Under the pieces are notes generated by a model. It worked only from the letters and a program-made list of their open reading frames with translations, did not search any database and was not told the DNA's origin. This document shows positions 20,644 to 28,623 of a stretch of 64,000 bases of DNA, piece by piece (within the stretch, counting starts at the first letter, position 1; each line of letters begins with the position of its first letter). Origin of the DNA: Sheuella amnicola (GTDB lineage: Bacteria > Pseudomonadota > Gammaproteobacteria > Burkholderiales > Burkholderiaceae_B); the NCBI RefSeq assembly GCF_010499255.1, contig NZ_JAAGRN010000006.1:155324-219323 (forward strand). Reading direction: 5' to 3'. The position numbers and the translations under genes are program-made.

Positions 20644-21219
20644 ATGAACAAACCCTCCAAATTCGCTCTGGCACTCGCCTTTGCTGCCATTACGGCAACC
20701 GGCGCAGCTTCCGCGCAAACGGTAGACAATTGGAAGAACGGCTCAAACGAGCTCATTTGGAAGAACGGTACCAATGAGCTCTGCTGGCGCGATGCATTCT
20801 GGACACCTGCTACGGGTGCTCAGGGTTGCGATGGCGTTGCTAAGCCAGTTGCTGCCAACCCAATGGCTGACAAGATTTCGATCAAAGCTGAAGCCCTCTT
20901 CGACTTTGACAAAGCTATCGTCAAACCAGAAGGCAAGAAGCTGCTTGACCAGGTTGTCGCTCAGACCCAGGCCATCAAGCTCGAGACCATCATTGCTGTT
21001 GGCTACACCGACTCGATCGGTACGGTTGACTACAACATCAAGCTGTCACAGCGTCGCGCTGCTGCAGTTAAGGCCTACTTGGTTTCGAAAGGTATCGATC
21101 CTAACCGTGTGACCACGGAAGGTAAAGGTAAGTCGAACCCAGTTGCTGACAACAAAACAGCTGCTGGTCGCGCCAAGAACCGCCGCGTTGAAGTCGAAAT
21201 CATCGGCAGCAAGAAGTAA
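20644..21219 (+). CDS. ompA: OmpA-family outer-membrane protein with peptidoglycan-binding domain
   Basis: I start at the ATG at 20644, seven bases after GAGGAG. The 191-residue protein has a Sec signal peptide (MNKPSKFALALAFAAITATG, cleavage near ASAQ). Two short WKNG(S/T)NEL repeats follow, then a WRDAFWTPATGAQGC segment and a C-terminal OmpA domain (EALFDFDKA, GYTDSIGTVDYN, LSQRRAAAVKAYL, GRAKNRRVEVEI). It lacks an OmpA beta-barrel, so it is a short periplasmic tether type. This WKNGTNELCWRD form is typical of Bordetella/Alcaligenaceae OmpA. Confidence 0.93.
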   Translation: MNKPSKFALALAFAAITATGAASAQTVDNWKNGSNELIWKNGTNELCWRDAFWTPATGAQGCDGVAKPVAANPMADKISIKAEALFDFDKAIVKPEGKKLLDQVVAQTQAIKLETIIAVGYTDSIGTVDYNIKLSQRRAAAVKAYLVSKGIDPNRVTTEGKGKSNPVADNKTAAGRAKNRRVEVEIIGSKK

Positions 21220-21266
21220 TTCTTGTTAACGATTAGTGAATAGTGCCTAGGCACTGTTCACATCGA

Positions 21267-21297
21267 CAAAAAGACCTCGCTTGCGAGGTCTTTTTTA
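21267..21297 (+). terminator. intrinsic terminator of ompA
   Basis: AAAAAGACCTCGC-TT-GCGAGGTCTTTTTT forms an 11-13 bp stem with a T-run on the plus strand. The A-run on the left would allow some function on the other strand. Confidence 0.9.
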
Positions 21298-21409
21298 TTG
21301 CTTTTTTTGTTTTCGTTAAAGATTTAGAATCATCCCAGATTGCCGCCTATTTAATGCAATCTTGATTGACACCCCTATTTTCCGCCTTTTTAAGAATTAG
21401 CTGATTTTT

Positions 21410-22135
21410 ATGTCGCTACACACCCCTACTCCCCCTGCTTCCGGCAATGTTGATCAGGCTGAAATCGATAAATTCAGTGCATTGGCTTCGCGCTGGTGGG
21501 ATCCAAACAGCGAATTCAAGCCTTTACACGCAATTAATCCACTGCGTCTGGATTGGATCAAAGAGCTTACAGGTGGGATCGCCGGTAAAAACGTCATTGA
21601 TATCGGTTGTGGCGGAGGCATTCTGGCAGAAAGCATGGCAGTCGCCGGTGCGACAGTCACTGGAATCGATTTAGCCGAAAAATCACTCAAAGTCGCTAAA
21701 TTGCACGGACTGGAATCAGGAGTGCCGGTGACTTACCGCAATATCAGTGCCGAGGACATGGCTGCAGAACATCCAGGACAATTCGAGATTGTCACTTGCA
21801 TGGAAATGCTTGAGCACGTACCTGATCCGGGATCCATCGTTCGAGCCTGCTCGACATTGGTCAAACCTGGTGGCTGGGTGTTTTTTTCCACGATCAACAG
21901 AAATCCGAAATCTTTCATGTTCGCAATTGTGGGTGCCGAATATATCTTGCGCCTGCTCCCACGCGGCACGCACAGCTGGAAAAATTTTATCCGCCCGAGC
22001 GAACTGGCCACATCAACCCGTGATGCGGGACTGGAACCAGTCGATATGCGTGGCATGGGTTACAACCCGATCACCGAGCACTATTCACTGAATCACGACA
22101 CTAGCGTCAACTACCTGATGGCAACACGCAAATGA
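21410..22135 (+). CDS. ubiG: ubiquinone biosynthesis O-methyltransferase
   Basis: The 241-residue SAM enzyme does both O-methylations in ubiquinone synthesis. It shows [20 protein letters not shown] and [15 protein letters not shown] at the N-terminus, the SAM loop [17 protein letters not shown] near residue 65, and [13 protein letters not shown]. These are diagnostic of UbiG. It overlaps gph by 4 bp (ATGA), a coupling common in Burkholderiales. Confidence 0.95.
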   Translation: MSLHTPTPPASGNVDQAEIDKFSALASRWWDPNSEFKPLHAINPLRLDWIKELTGGIAGKNVIDIGCGGGILAESMAVAGATVTGIDLAEKSLKVAKLHGLESGVPVTYRNISAEDMAAEHPGQFEIVTCMEMLEHVPDPGSIVRACSTLVKPGGWVFFSTINRNPKSFMFAIVGAEYILRLLPRGTHSWKNFIRPSELATSTRDAGLEPVDMRGMGYNPITEHYSLNHDTSVNYLMATRK

Positions 22136-22797
22136 GCGCACTTGTTTTGTTTGATTTTGACGGGACTTTGGCAGATACCGCGCCGGATTTAGCCGCTGCG
22201 GCAAACAAGCAACGCATGCGTCGCGGCCTTGAACCGTTACCGGTCGATATTTTGCGCCCTTATGCTTCCGCTGGTGCACGCGGCTTGCTGCGCTGCGCAT
22301 TGGACATGGCGACTGACCATCCTGAATACGAAGCGACACGCGTACAGTTTTTGAAAGACTATGAAGCGGCGATGACAGTCGATACCAGCTTATTTGATGG
22401 AGTGCCGGAGCTGTTGTCACAAATCAAATCCGAAGGCATGAAGTGGGGAATCGTCACTAATAAGGTGACCTACTTGGCGGCACCAATCGTTCAAGCACTT
22501 GGTCTGGCGGATGATTGCGCCGTCCTAGTCTGCGGTGATACGACTGCGCACGCCAAACCACATCCGCTTCCGCTTCTGCATGCCGCATCACAAGCCGGTT
22601 TTGATATCGAACGCTGCATGTATGTGGGCGATGACATTCGTGACATTCAGGCCGCCAAAGCTGCCGGCATGCCTTCAATCGCAGCCGCCTATGGCTATTG
22701 CGGACCTGATCATCCGGTTGAAACCTGGCAGGCGGACCACTGTGTTCAATCAGCGCGCGAGATGTGGCCGGCTATTCGGAAGTTAGTCCGCCAATGA
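22132..22797 (+). CDS. gph: phosphoglycolate phosphatase (HAD family)
   Basis: The 221-residue HAD hydrolase has motif [16 protein letters not shown] (nucleophile and acid/base Asp pair), a cap domain, motif II IVTNK, and motif [19 protein letters not shown]. Gph removes phosphate from 2-phosphoglycolate produced by DNA repair. Some ubiG-linked homologues act instead on MurNAc 6-phosphate (MupP); the two cannot be told apart here. Confidence 0.88.
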   Translation: MSALVLFDFDGTLADTAPDLAAAANKQRMRRGLEPLPVDILRPYASAGARGLLRCALDMATDHPEYEATRVQFLKDYEAAMTVDTSLFDGVPELLSQIKSEGMKWGIVTNKVTYLAAPIVQALGLADDCAVLVCGDTTAHAKPHPLPLLHAASQAGFDIERCMYVGDDIRDIQAAKAAGMPSIAAAYGYCGPDHPVETWQADHCVQSAREMWPAIRKLVRQ

Positions 22798-22961
22798 TCG
22801 CTATGACGTCAGTTGAAGCCAACTTATTCGCGCAAAACGGACTTGAATTTTTTCATTCTTGCCCTATTTAGGCTGTATGACAAAAGTTGTAACCGAAGAT
22901 TGAACTCTTTTACGATTAAGTTGTCTTAACCCTTAGATTGTTCGTCTACAATCCAACTACT

Positions 22962-23323
22962 GGGGCCGATCCGGATTCGACGTGGGTCGCGACACAGTGC
23001 AGGGCATGTCGAGCACCAGTTCGCTCGTAAATCCACTGGAAAACTATAAACGCCAACGACGAGCGTTTCGCTCTGGCCGCTTAAGCGGTGAGCCGCTGCA
23101 CTGATTTGTCTTTGGGTCAGGTGGGGTAACCCACAGCAGCGTCATTTACAAGGAATCGGGGTTGTCTGGGTCACACAGCCAATTCTTAAAACTATGTGAA
23201 TCGCCAAGGTCCGGCCTGTCGGTTGGCTAAGTCCGAGGTTAAACAAAAAATAAATCGACTACACATGTAGAACTGCCTGCAGAGGTCTCGCGGACGGGGG
23301 TTCAATTCCCCCCGGCTCCACCA
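22962..23323 (+). ncRNA. ssrA: transfer-messenger RNA (tmRNA)
   Basis: It starts GGGGCCGATCCGGATTCGACG and ends in a tRNA-like arm with TTCAATTCCCCCCGGCTCC and an encoded CCA (23321-23323). The tag reading frame is at 23052-23084: GCC resume codon, then AAC GAC GAG CGT TTC GCT CTG GCC GCT TAA, giving ANDERFALAA. It is one-piece, about 362 nt. A -10-like TACAAT is at 22947-22952, ten bases upstream. The RNA rescues stalled ribosomes with SmpB. Confidence 0.97.
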
Positions 23324-23332
23324 ATACCGCAC

Positions 23333-23363
23333 ATACCAACCCTTCGGGGTTGGTATTTTTTTG
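23333..23363 (+). terminator. intrinsic terminator of ssrA
   Basis: ATACCAACCC-TTCG-GGGTTGGTAT is a perfect 10-bp stem with a UUCG loop, followed by a run of T. It begins ten bases after the tmRNA CCA end. Confidence 0.92.
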
Positions 23364-23763
23364 CCTACAGATTTGGGTTCATGCGAGCTCCCGCGGGGTG
23401 TTACGGACTGTAGAGAATATGGTTCAGGGCCGTAAAAGGGAGCGTTTTGTCTCTGGGGGCGGAATGTCTCTGAATTTCACAGCCTTAGATACTGATCGAA
23501 GTCCGCAAGTGTCTTATACAAATACTATAAAAATCAATATGTTACTTGCGGACTAAGCGAGTGTTTTTTTATTTAGCATTGGTAAGTAAATCGGAGAGCT
23601 GTAAAGCTGTGTGGCGTCTGTTGAGACACTCATCTGCTCATAATATTCATCAACAGCATGTTCAAACCTTTATATGTAAAACTGAATTTGTCTCGCCAAA
23701 GAAAACACTTTTTAAACTGGCGAGTATTATGTAAGTAACCAATAATTTTAGGTAGTCCTTCAC
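23364..23763. other. 400-bp gap between tmRNA terminator and lipoprotein operon
   Basis: I see no gene I can support. Short open frames occur, for example one ending near 23556, but without recognisable domains. The 3' side of ssrA is a common landing site for integrative elements; no integrase gene or second copy of the tmRNA 3' end was seen. The promoter for the operon at 23764 should lie in the AT-rich right half. Confidence 0.5.
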
Positions 23764-24741
23764 ATGAAAACATTTCGTTTGTGTTTGCTGCTAACAGCAA
23801 TGGCGTTTGTTTCGGGGTGTGCTGTACAAACACCACCAATCGCGCAAAAAGAAGCCCCACAATCAGCACAAGCACAAAGGGAAGCTCAAGCTGCCGTCAA
23901 GGCTCAGGCGCCAGCCACTCCCACCTTAAAACGCAAAATTGCTCTTGGTCGAGTGACCAACGAAACCGTCTACGGTCGATCGCTTCTTCGAGACCAATTC
24001 AACGACCCACTCGGAAAACAAGTCACTGACATGATGAGTAAGGCTCTTACAGAGTCTGGTGCCTACTTGGTGTTTGAGCGCCCTGATATTGGACGAGTTC
24101 AGAGCGAGAGCCAATTAACTGGATCAAAATTGAATCTGATTGGTGTTGATACCCTGATTGTTGGATCACTTACAGAATTTGGTCGAAAAACGGTAGGTCA
24201 GAGCGGTTTTGTATCTGCTAGCAAAAAACAAGTCGCCTTTGCCAAAATTGATATACGGTTGGTAGACACCAGCAACGGACATGTTTACTTTGCCACGTCA
24301 GGCGCCGGCGAAGCATCTAATGAAGCTTCTTCCACCTTTGGCTTCGGCTCAAGAGCCGATTACGATGGAACACTAGGAGATGCAGCTATCAGTCAAGCCG
24401 TCGGTGATGCCATCAGCAAGATGACCATGGAAATCAACACCAAGCCTTGGCAAACTTATATTCTAAAAGCTGAAGGTTCTCGCATTTTCATTGGCGGAGG
24501 CAAGAGTCAAGGCATCAAGCCCGGTATGACATTTTCAGTTCTGACAGCAGGCGAAACTATTAAATCACCTCAAACTGGCGCCAACATTACATTGCCAGGG
24601 CAAGCGATTGCGACGATTAGGGTGGACTCCTTGTTTGGGGAGGGTGAACTCAACGAAGGATCTGTAGCCAGCGTCGTCAGCGGCTCGATTGGAAATAAAA
24701 AAATTCGCGACATGGTGATACGCTTTGATGGAGCGCAATAA
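23764..24741 (+). CDS. CsgG/HfaB-family outer-membrane lipoprotein
   Basis: The 325-residue protein has a lipoprotein signal with lipobox VSGC (Cys near residue 19) and an Ala/Gln-rich linker. The CsgG-type body has KIALGRVTNETVYGRS, LTESGAYLVFERPDIGRVQSE, GVDTLIVGSLTEFGRK and a C-terminal beta region. CsgG forms a secretion pore for curli. There are no csgA/B/E/F genes here; the partners are instead DUF4810- and DUF799-like lipoproteins, a trio found in many proteobacteria with unclear role at the outer membrane. Confidence 0.82.
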   Translation: MKTFRLCLLLTAMAFVSGCAVQTPPIAQKEAPQSAQAQREAQAAVKAQAPATPTLKRKIALGRVTNETVYGRSLLRDQFNDPLGKQVTDMMSKALTESGAYLVFERPDIGRVQSESQLTGSKLNLIGVDTLIVGSLTEFGRKTVGQSGFVSASKKQVAFAKIDIRLVDTSNGHVYFATSGAGEASNEASSTFGFGSRADYDGTLGDAAISQAVGDAISKMTMEINTKPWQTYILKAEGSRIFIGGGKSQGIKPGMTFSVLTAGETIKSPQTGANITLPGQAIATIRVDSLFGEGELNEGSVASVVSGSIGNKKIRDMVIRFDGAQ

Positions 24742-24743
24742 AA

Positions 24744-25073
24744 ATGATTAAAAAATCTCTCAAATTTTTAATGCTCGCTTTCATCTCGTGTACGGTTTTA
24801 TCTGCATGCACACAGTGGCCTACCGAAAAGCGTAGCACTGTAGATACAAGACCAGGGATTTCTTTTAAAGCCCCAAATGATGCAATGCTAGATGCAACGG
24901 TGAAAGTTGATGGTTTGGATGTGGGAGTGGCGCGTAACTACAAAGATGGCGAAGCAGCCCTCAGATTACTTCCTGGACCTCACATTATCAGCATTTACCT
25001 TGATAACAAAAAAATTATTGAAGAAAAAATCTATGCCGGCGACGGCATCAATCAAACTTTCGTGATTAGGTAA
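24744..25073 (+). CDS. small lipoprotein of the CsgG operon
   Basis: The 109-residue protein has a signal peptide and lipobox LSAC (near residue 21). The mature part is beta-rich (SFKAPNDAMLDATVKVDGLD, LLPGPHIISIYLDNKKI), resembling a PEGA-like or carboxypeptidase-regulatory fold. I do not recognise a named family with certainty. It follows the CsgG-like gene by 2 bp and precedes the DUF4810-like gene by 7 bp, so it belongs to the same operon. Confidence 0.7.
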   Translation: MIKKSLKFLMLAFISCTVLSACTQWPTEKRSTVDTRPGISFKAPNDAMLDATVKVDGLDVGVARNYKDGEAALRLLPGPHIISIYLDNKKIIEEKIYAGDGINQTFVIR

Positions 25074-25080
25074 TCTTCGC

Positions 25081-25446
25081 ATGCGCCTTGCTCTGATTCT
25101 TTCGCTTGCAGTACTCGTGGGGCTATCTGGCTGCGCGACTAAAAAATACCAATGGAATGATTATGAGCGAAAGCTCTATGAAGCCTATAAGGATCCTAGT
25201 CAGGTTGAAGCATTAAAAATCAGGCTTGAAGAAACAACTTCAGCACTCGAAGCAAGTGATCAAAAAGTTCCCCCGGGTCTTTATGCAGAACTTGGCACTC
25301 TTTATCTAGAAGAAGGCTCAGTTGATAAGGCAAAGATCTACTACGCAAAAGAAAGAGATGCCTGGCCAGAAAGCAAAACGTTGATGGATTCGTTGATCAA
25401 CAACCTCAACAGCAGAGAAAAGAAATTAGGACAGGATAAAAAATGA
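25081..25446 (+). CDS. DUF4810-like lipoprotein
   Basis: The 121-residue protein has a lipoprotein signal with lipobox LSGC (near residue 18). Then follow YQWNDYERKLYEAYKDPSQV and VPPGLYAELGTLYLEEGSVD, a short TPR-like helical pair. This pattern is the DUF4810 family, normally encoded between a CsgG-like and a DUF799 gene, as here. The stop overlaps the next start by 4 bp. Likely outer-membrane associated; molecular role unknown. Confidence 0.8.
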   Translation: MRLALILSLAVLVGLSGCATKKYQWNDYERKLYEAYKDPSQVEALKIRLEETTSALEASDQKVPPGLYAELGTLYLEEGSVDKAKIYYAKERDAWPESKTLMDSLINNLNSREKKLGQDKK

Positions 25447-26072
25447 GACGAATTCTATCGATGGCATTCCTAATTCTTCTGACTGGGTGTGCAGGTGTTC
25501 AAAAAAAGGATATGTCAGCTTTCAATACTGCTGCCCCCAGATCGATTCTGGTGGTGCCTGTTGTAAACAAGTCGCTTGATCTTGATGCGCCCTCCTACGC
25601 GCTAGCAACCTTACCCATCCCGTTGGCAGAAAAGGGATACTACGTTTTTCCTGTTCATACAACCAAAGTGGTTCTCGAGCAGGAGGGATTTTACGAAAGC
25701 GACCGAATCCACAAGGAAGATGCCGCTCACTTAGCCAGCATATTTGGTGCAGACTCCGTCCTTTTCGTAACTATCAATCGATGGGATGCGCAGTACGCAT
25801 TCATCACAACTACCGTAACAGTTGAAATTAATTATCGACTGGTTAGCAAAGACAATGTTGAACTCTGGAATGAAGATAAAAAACTAGTTTATTCGCCTAG
25901 CAACAGCAGCGGTGGACACCCTCTCGCTATGTTGATAGTCGCAGCCATTAACGCTGCAGTCACGCGTGCGGCACCAAATTACATTCCGTTGGTTCAACAG
26001 GCACACGCACAAGTTTTTTTGATGGGGCCTAATGCACTTCCTGATGGCCCCTACACTGACATAAAAAAATAG
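25443..26072 (+). CDS. DUF799-like lipoprotein (GNA1162 type)
   Basis: The 209-residue protein has a lipobox near residue 17 (LLTGC). The body contains RSILVVPVVNKSLDLDAPSY, LPIPLAEKGYYVFPV and FGADSVLFVTINRWDAQY. This is the DUF799 family, which includes the Neisseria antigen GNA1162, structurally a TolB-N-like fold. It is the last gene of the lipoprotein operon. The group of four secreted lipoproteins suggests a cell-envelope complex; substrate unknown. Confidence 0.8.
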   Translation: MRRILSMAFLILLTGCAGVQKKDMSAFNTAAPRSILVVPVVNKSLDLDAPSYALATLPIPLAEKGYYVFPVHTTKVVLEQEGFYESDRIHKEDAAHLASIFGADSVLFVTINRWDAQYAFITTTVTVEINYRLVSKDNVELWNEDKKLVYSPSNSSGGHPLAMLIVAAINAAVTRAAPNYIPLVQQAHAQVFLMGPNALPDGPYTDIKK

Positions 26073-26161
26073 TTCTAACTTGCGAATGATTATCTGGCTA
26101 GCACGTAATTTCTAATTTTACTTGCCATGAAAAACCACAAACCGAAGGACTATTATTACTA

Positions 26162-26791
26162 ATGGAAAAACTTAAAGGGTATCTTGGTCTTTTGCTAGCT
26201 TTAGCCATGTTAATTTTATTTAAAACATTACCAAGTAATTACCCATACTCAACCACCTTAACTCCGTTTGATAACAACGCAGTTACGCGACTTGCACTCC
26301 AAGGGAGCTCAGATCTAAAACTTTGGCAAAATGCAACAAACGCCCTGGGATTTTGCCGCGGCAAAGAAAACGGTAAATCACAAAGTTCTTATTATTATGG
26401 AAGCTACGATTGTGCAAAGCAGTTATCACAAAATATTTATGCTTATCCTTACCTAGGTAACCTTTACAAACTGAATCCCGAACTAGCAGCTCTAACTAGC
26501 GATTATTTGAGAGATTTTTCTGCAAAAAATGAGGAAAAATATCCGAACGAGCCCTCAATTGTTTTTTATCATCGCGAATTTAGTTCAACAATTTTGGAAT
26601 ATATCAAAAGCACTCAATCAAAGTTACGCTTTCAGATATATTTAATAAATACCCTATACATAGGATTAATTATCCTAACTTTTGTTTTTAGAAGACGCGT
26701 TGGAGCGGCATTAATATATCCATTTATGATCTTCTGGATTTTGACTGGCAAGATTTGGGGACTAGCAAAAAAAGCACACAAAAAAATCTAA
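26162..26791 (+). CDS. orphan membrane protein, AT-rich
   Basis: The 209-residue product has an N-terminal hydrophobic helix (YLGLLLALAMLILFKTLPS), a soluble middle with two Cys (GFCRGK and SYDCAK, possibly a disulfide), and a C-terminal pair of hydrophobic helices (LINTLYIGLIILTFVFRRR, IYPFMIFWILTG) ending in Lys-rich residues. I do not recognise the family. Its base composition is much more AT-rich than the core genes, which suggests transfer. It is separated from the lipoprotein operon by about 90 bp. Confidence 0.55.
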   Translation: MEKLKGYLGLLLALAMLILFKTLPSNYPYSTTLTPFDNNAVTRLALQGSSDLKLWQNATNALGFCRGKENGKSQSSYYYGSYDCAKQLSQNIYAYPYLGNLYKLNPELAALTSDYLRDFSAKNEEKYPNEPSIVFYHREFSSTILEYIKSTQSKLRFQIYLINTLYIGLIILTFVFRRRVGAALIYPFMIFWILTGKIWGLAKKAHKKI

Positions 26792-26899
26792 TTTATCTAT
26801 TCAATAACTATCGCTAACTGTCGTCAATAATGGCATATGTTGAATTACGATAAAAGACAATGCGAATTTTTAGAGCTCTATATGCTGGCATCAAAAAAT

Positions 26900-27144
26900 T
26901 TCTTTCCTTTATTTGATCATCCCAAAGCGACAACCGATTTACAGCAATATCAAACAAAGTCAGGTGATCAGGTAAACTCATCATCCAAAATTGCTTCAAA
27001 GATATCAGGCGCAAGCACCGTCAAGTTCATCATGCGACTGACGTAACTATTGTTGACTCCCTCATGGGCAGCGATCTCTCGCAGTGAACTTACCTGTCCT
27101 GATTCCAGCATCGCAAGCTAGCGATGCCCCCTTGCCAACGCAAG
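26900..27144 (-). pseudogene. remnant of a recombinase-type C-terminal HTH gene
   Basis: Reading the minus strand by eye gives LALARGHR, a TAG stop (27118-27120) where Trp is expected, then LAMLESGQVSSLREIAAHEG, VNNSYVSRMMNLTVLAPDIF and EAILDD. After a one-base frame change near 26978 it continues LPDHLTLFDIAVNRLSLWDD. This HTH pattern is familiar from the C-terminal part of site-specific recombinases and companion proteins of integrative islands. One nonsense and one frameshift, and loss of everything upstream, mark it as dead. It abuts the truncated gene at 27145. Confidence 0.65.
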
Positions 27145-27268
27145 CGAAGATCCACTCAGCAATCTGTCGGGCCGAGAATTTCTCATCAGGATGCGAGGTC
27201 AGGTAGTCGACGATCGATTTGCCAAGGTTAAGCGCCTTTTTTCTATCTTCCGTTCGTATTGCACTCAA
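27062..27268 (-). pseudogene. truncated winged-helix gene after mcrC
   Basis: A TTG at 27268 overlaps the mcrC stop. The reading is RKKALNLGKSIVDYLTSHPD then EKFSARQIAEWIF, a winged-helix N-terminus seen on some restriction-type nucleases. Homology ends at about residue 41 (27146), where the sequence turns into the recombinase remnant read in another frame. The ORF then runs out at residue 68. It was probably the last gene of the defence operon before the recombination event that cut it. Confidence 0.55.
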
Positions 27269-28623
27269 GCCGGTACCGCATTGAAACTCTCGACCTGGGT
27301 TGCGTTGCTGTTCTTGCCGACGAAGATCGACTCCAGTTGCGGGAAAACTGGGAGCTTCAGACGACGCTCCTTGAGGCAAAACGGCAGCACCCAGAGCCGC
27401 ATTCCGCTGGACTTCGGAAAAACAAACACGGGCAGCGGGTCGTCGAATGCATCCGTTCTGGGGTAGATCAAAACAACATCCCCGGTGCCGTCCAGATAAC
27501 TTAATCCATAGGCTTGCAGCTGGTAAAAGTCGCTCTGGGACAAACCGTATTTGTCCGTTCCGTTCGCCTTCAGACCATCGAGCAGCTTCCACTTGGTGTC
27601 GAGCACCAGTAAATCTCGATCTGAATCCCGAATCAGCAAATCTGGCTTCAACCGAAACCAATTCATTTCGCAGTGGCGAACCAGGTGATGACTGCGTGCC
27701 TGGGTCTTCAAGATGAGAGGTGGAGTCAGCTGCCGTACAAGATGCGTGGCCACATACGCTTCAAAGACCGCCTCCATCGGAAACAACAATGATGGAGCGG
27801 TGTATCGCCCCGAGCCCGTCAGAGGAGATTCTTCGTTCAAGATGAGGCGTGCCCAAGCAAGGGCATCGACATAGTAGCCCATGCCTCTGTCCAGTCGCAC
27901 CTGCTGGAAATCGATCAGGGTTTGCGTGGAAGGCGGAACGTCCGCAAAAACGAAATCCAGTTCTCGGGCTAGCTGCTGGTTGGCATTCATTCCAGTCAGA
28001 ATCAACACGCGCCGTAACGCCGTGTGTAGCAGGCGGTTTTCTGGTCGATCCGTCGAAAACTCATCTTGCTCAGTGAAAAAGCGGTCTGCCCGGAACATGT
28101 TCTGCCGCAAGTGTGGTGACATCAGAAGTTTGCCACGCAAGGCAAACAAGTTGTCCTGCCGCTGGCGGTAGTCACTCCGAAGACCACGCTTGACGATGTG
28201 CTCGACAGCGCGCAGAAACTCGCTGATGAAAATTTCCAATAGCGGCATCCGCGCCGCAGAAAGTTGGGCTCTATTGGTCAGCACATGCCTAAAGGCATCC
28301 AGACAGCACAGCATTTCAATCAGCAACTGACGCGCCTCGACCGCACCGCCACCGATGGCCTTGCCGACTTTCGGCAGCACCTCTATCTGGTATCCGTCCG
28401 GTGCACGAATGACGCCGACAAAGCTGGTCACTTGGATGACACGGCGTCCACGACGCTGTGCCCAGCGCAGCCAGGCGGCATCTCCCGCGTCTGCAGCGCG
28501 CAGGCACTGCTCCTCAAGCCAGCCAAATACGCTGGCAGGAACCTGGTGCACGTCATCGATAACCGTGAAGTCCGCCTCCGCTGACGCAAGTGCATCAAAC
28601 TCGTAAATCGTCAAGCCATTCAT
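27265..28623 (-). CDS. mcrC: McrC-type nuclease subunit of a McrBC system
   Basis: The 452-residue protein has an N-terminal McrC domain (residues about 25-130, FVGVIRAPDGYQIEVLPKVG). A C-terminal PD-(D/E)xK nuclease core shows LKPDLLIRDSDRDLLVLDTK, with Asp and Asp-x-Lys in the expected order near residues 340-355. In McrBC, McrB translocates on DNA and McrC cuts. It starts with a TGATG overlap at the end of mcrB. McrBC restricts modified or foreign DNA. The nuclease motif looks intact. Confidence 0.88.
   Translation of the reverse strand: MNGLTIYEFDALASAEADFTVIDDVHQVPASVFGWLEEQCLRAADAGDAAWLRWAQRRGRRVIQVTSFVGVIRAPDGYQIEVLPKVGKAIGGGAVEARQLLIEMLCCLDAFRHVLTNRAQLSAARMPLLEIFISEFLRAVEHIVKRGLRSDYRQRQDNLFALRGKLLMSPHLRQNMFRADRFFTEQDEFSTDRPENRLLHTALRRVLILTGMNANQQLARELDFVFADVPPSTQTLIDFQQVRLDRGMGYYVDALAWARLILNEESPLTGSGRYTAPSLLFPMEAVFEAYVATHLVRQLTPPLILKTQARSHHLVRHCEMNWFRLKPDLLIRDSDRDLLVLDTKWKLLDGLKANGTDKYGLSQSDFYQLQAYGLSYLDGTGDVVLIYPRTDAFDDPLPVFVFPKSSGMRLWVLPFCLKERRLKLPVFPQLESIFVGKNSNATQVESFNAVPA

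Noticed and set aside
23350..23734. Short ORFs after the tmRNA terminator, possible integrase start
   Set aside because: No tyrosine-recombinase motif or continuous frame could be followed, so no integrase is claimed.
26837..27046. Plus-strand ORF of 69 codons
   Set aside because: It is antisense to the recombinase remnant and has no recognisable features.
26100..27200. Second copy of the tmRNA 3' end as an att site of an island
   Set aside because: I found no repeat of the TTCAATTCCCCCCGGCTCCACCA-type end by eye in this part or elsewhere in the window.
27062..27661. 199-codon minus-strand ORF overlapping mcrC
   Set aside because: Upstream of 27268 it is a shadow of mcrC in another frame; only the last 68 codons are meaningful and are reported separately.
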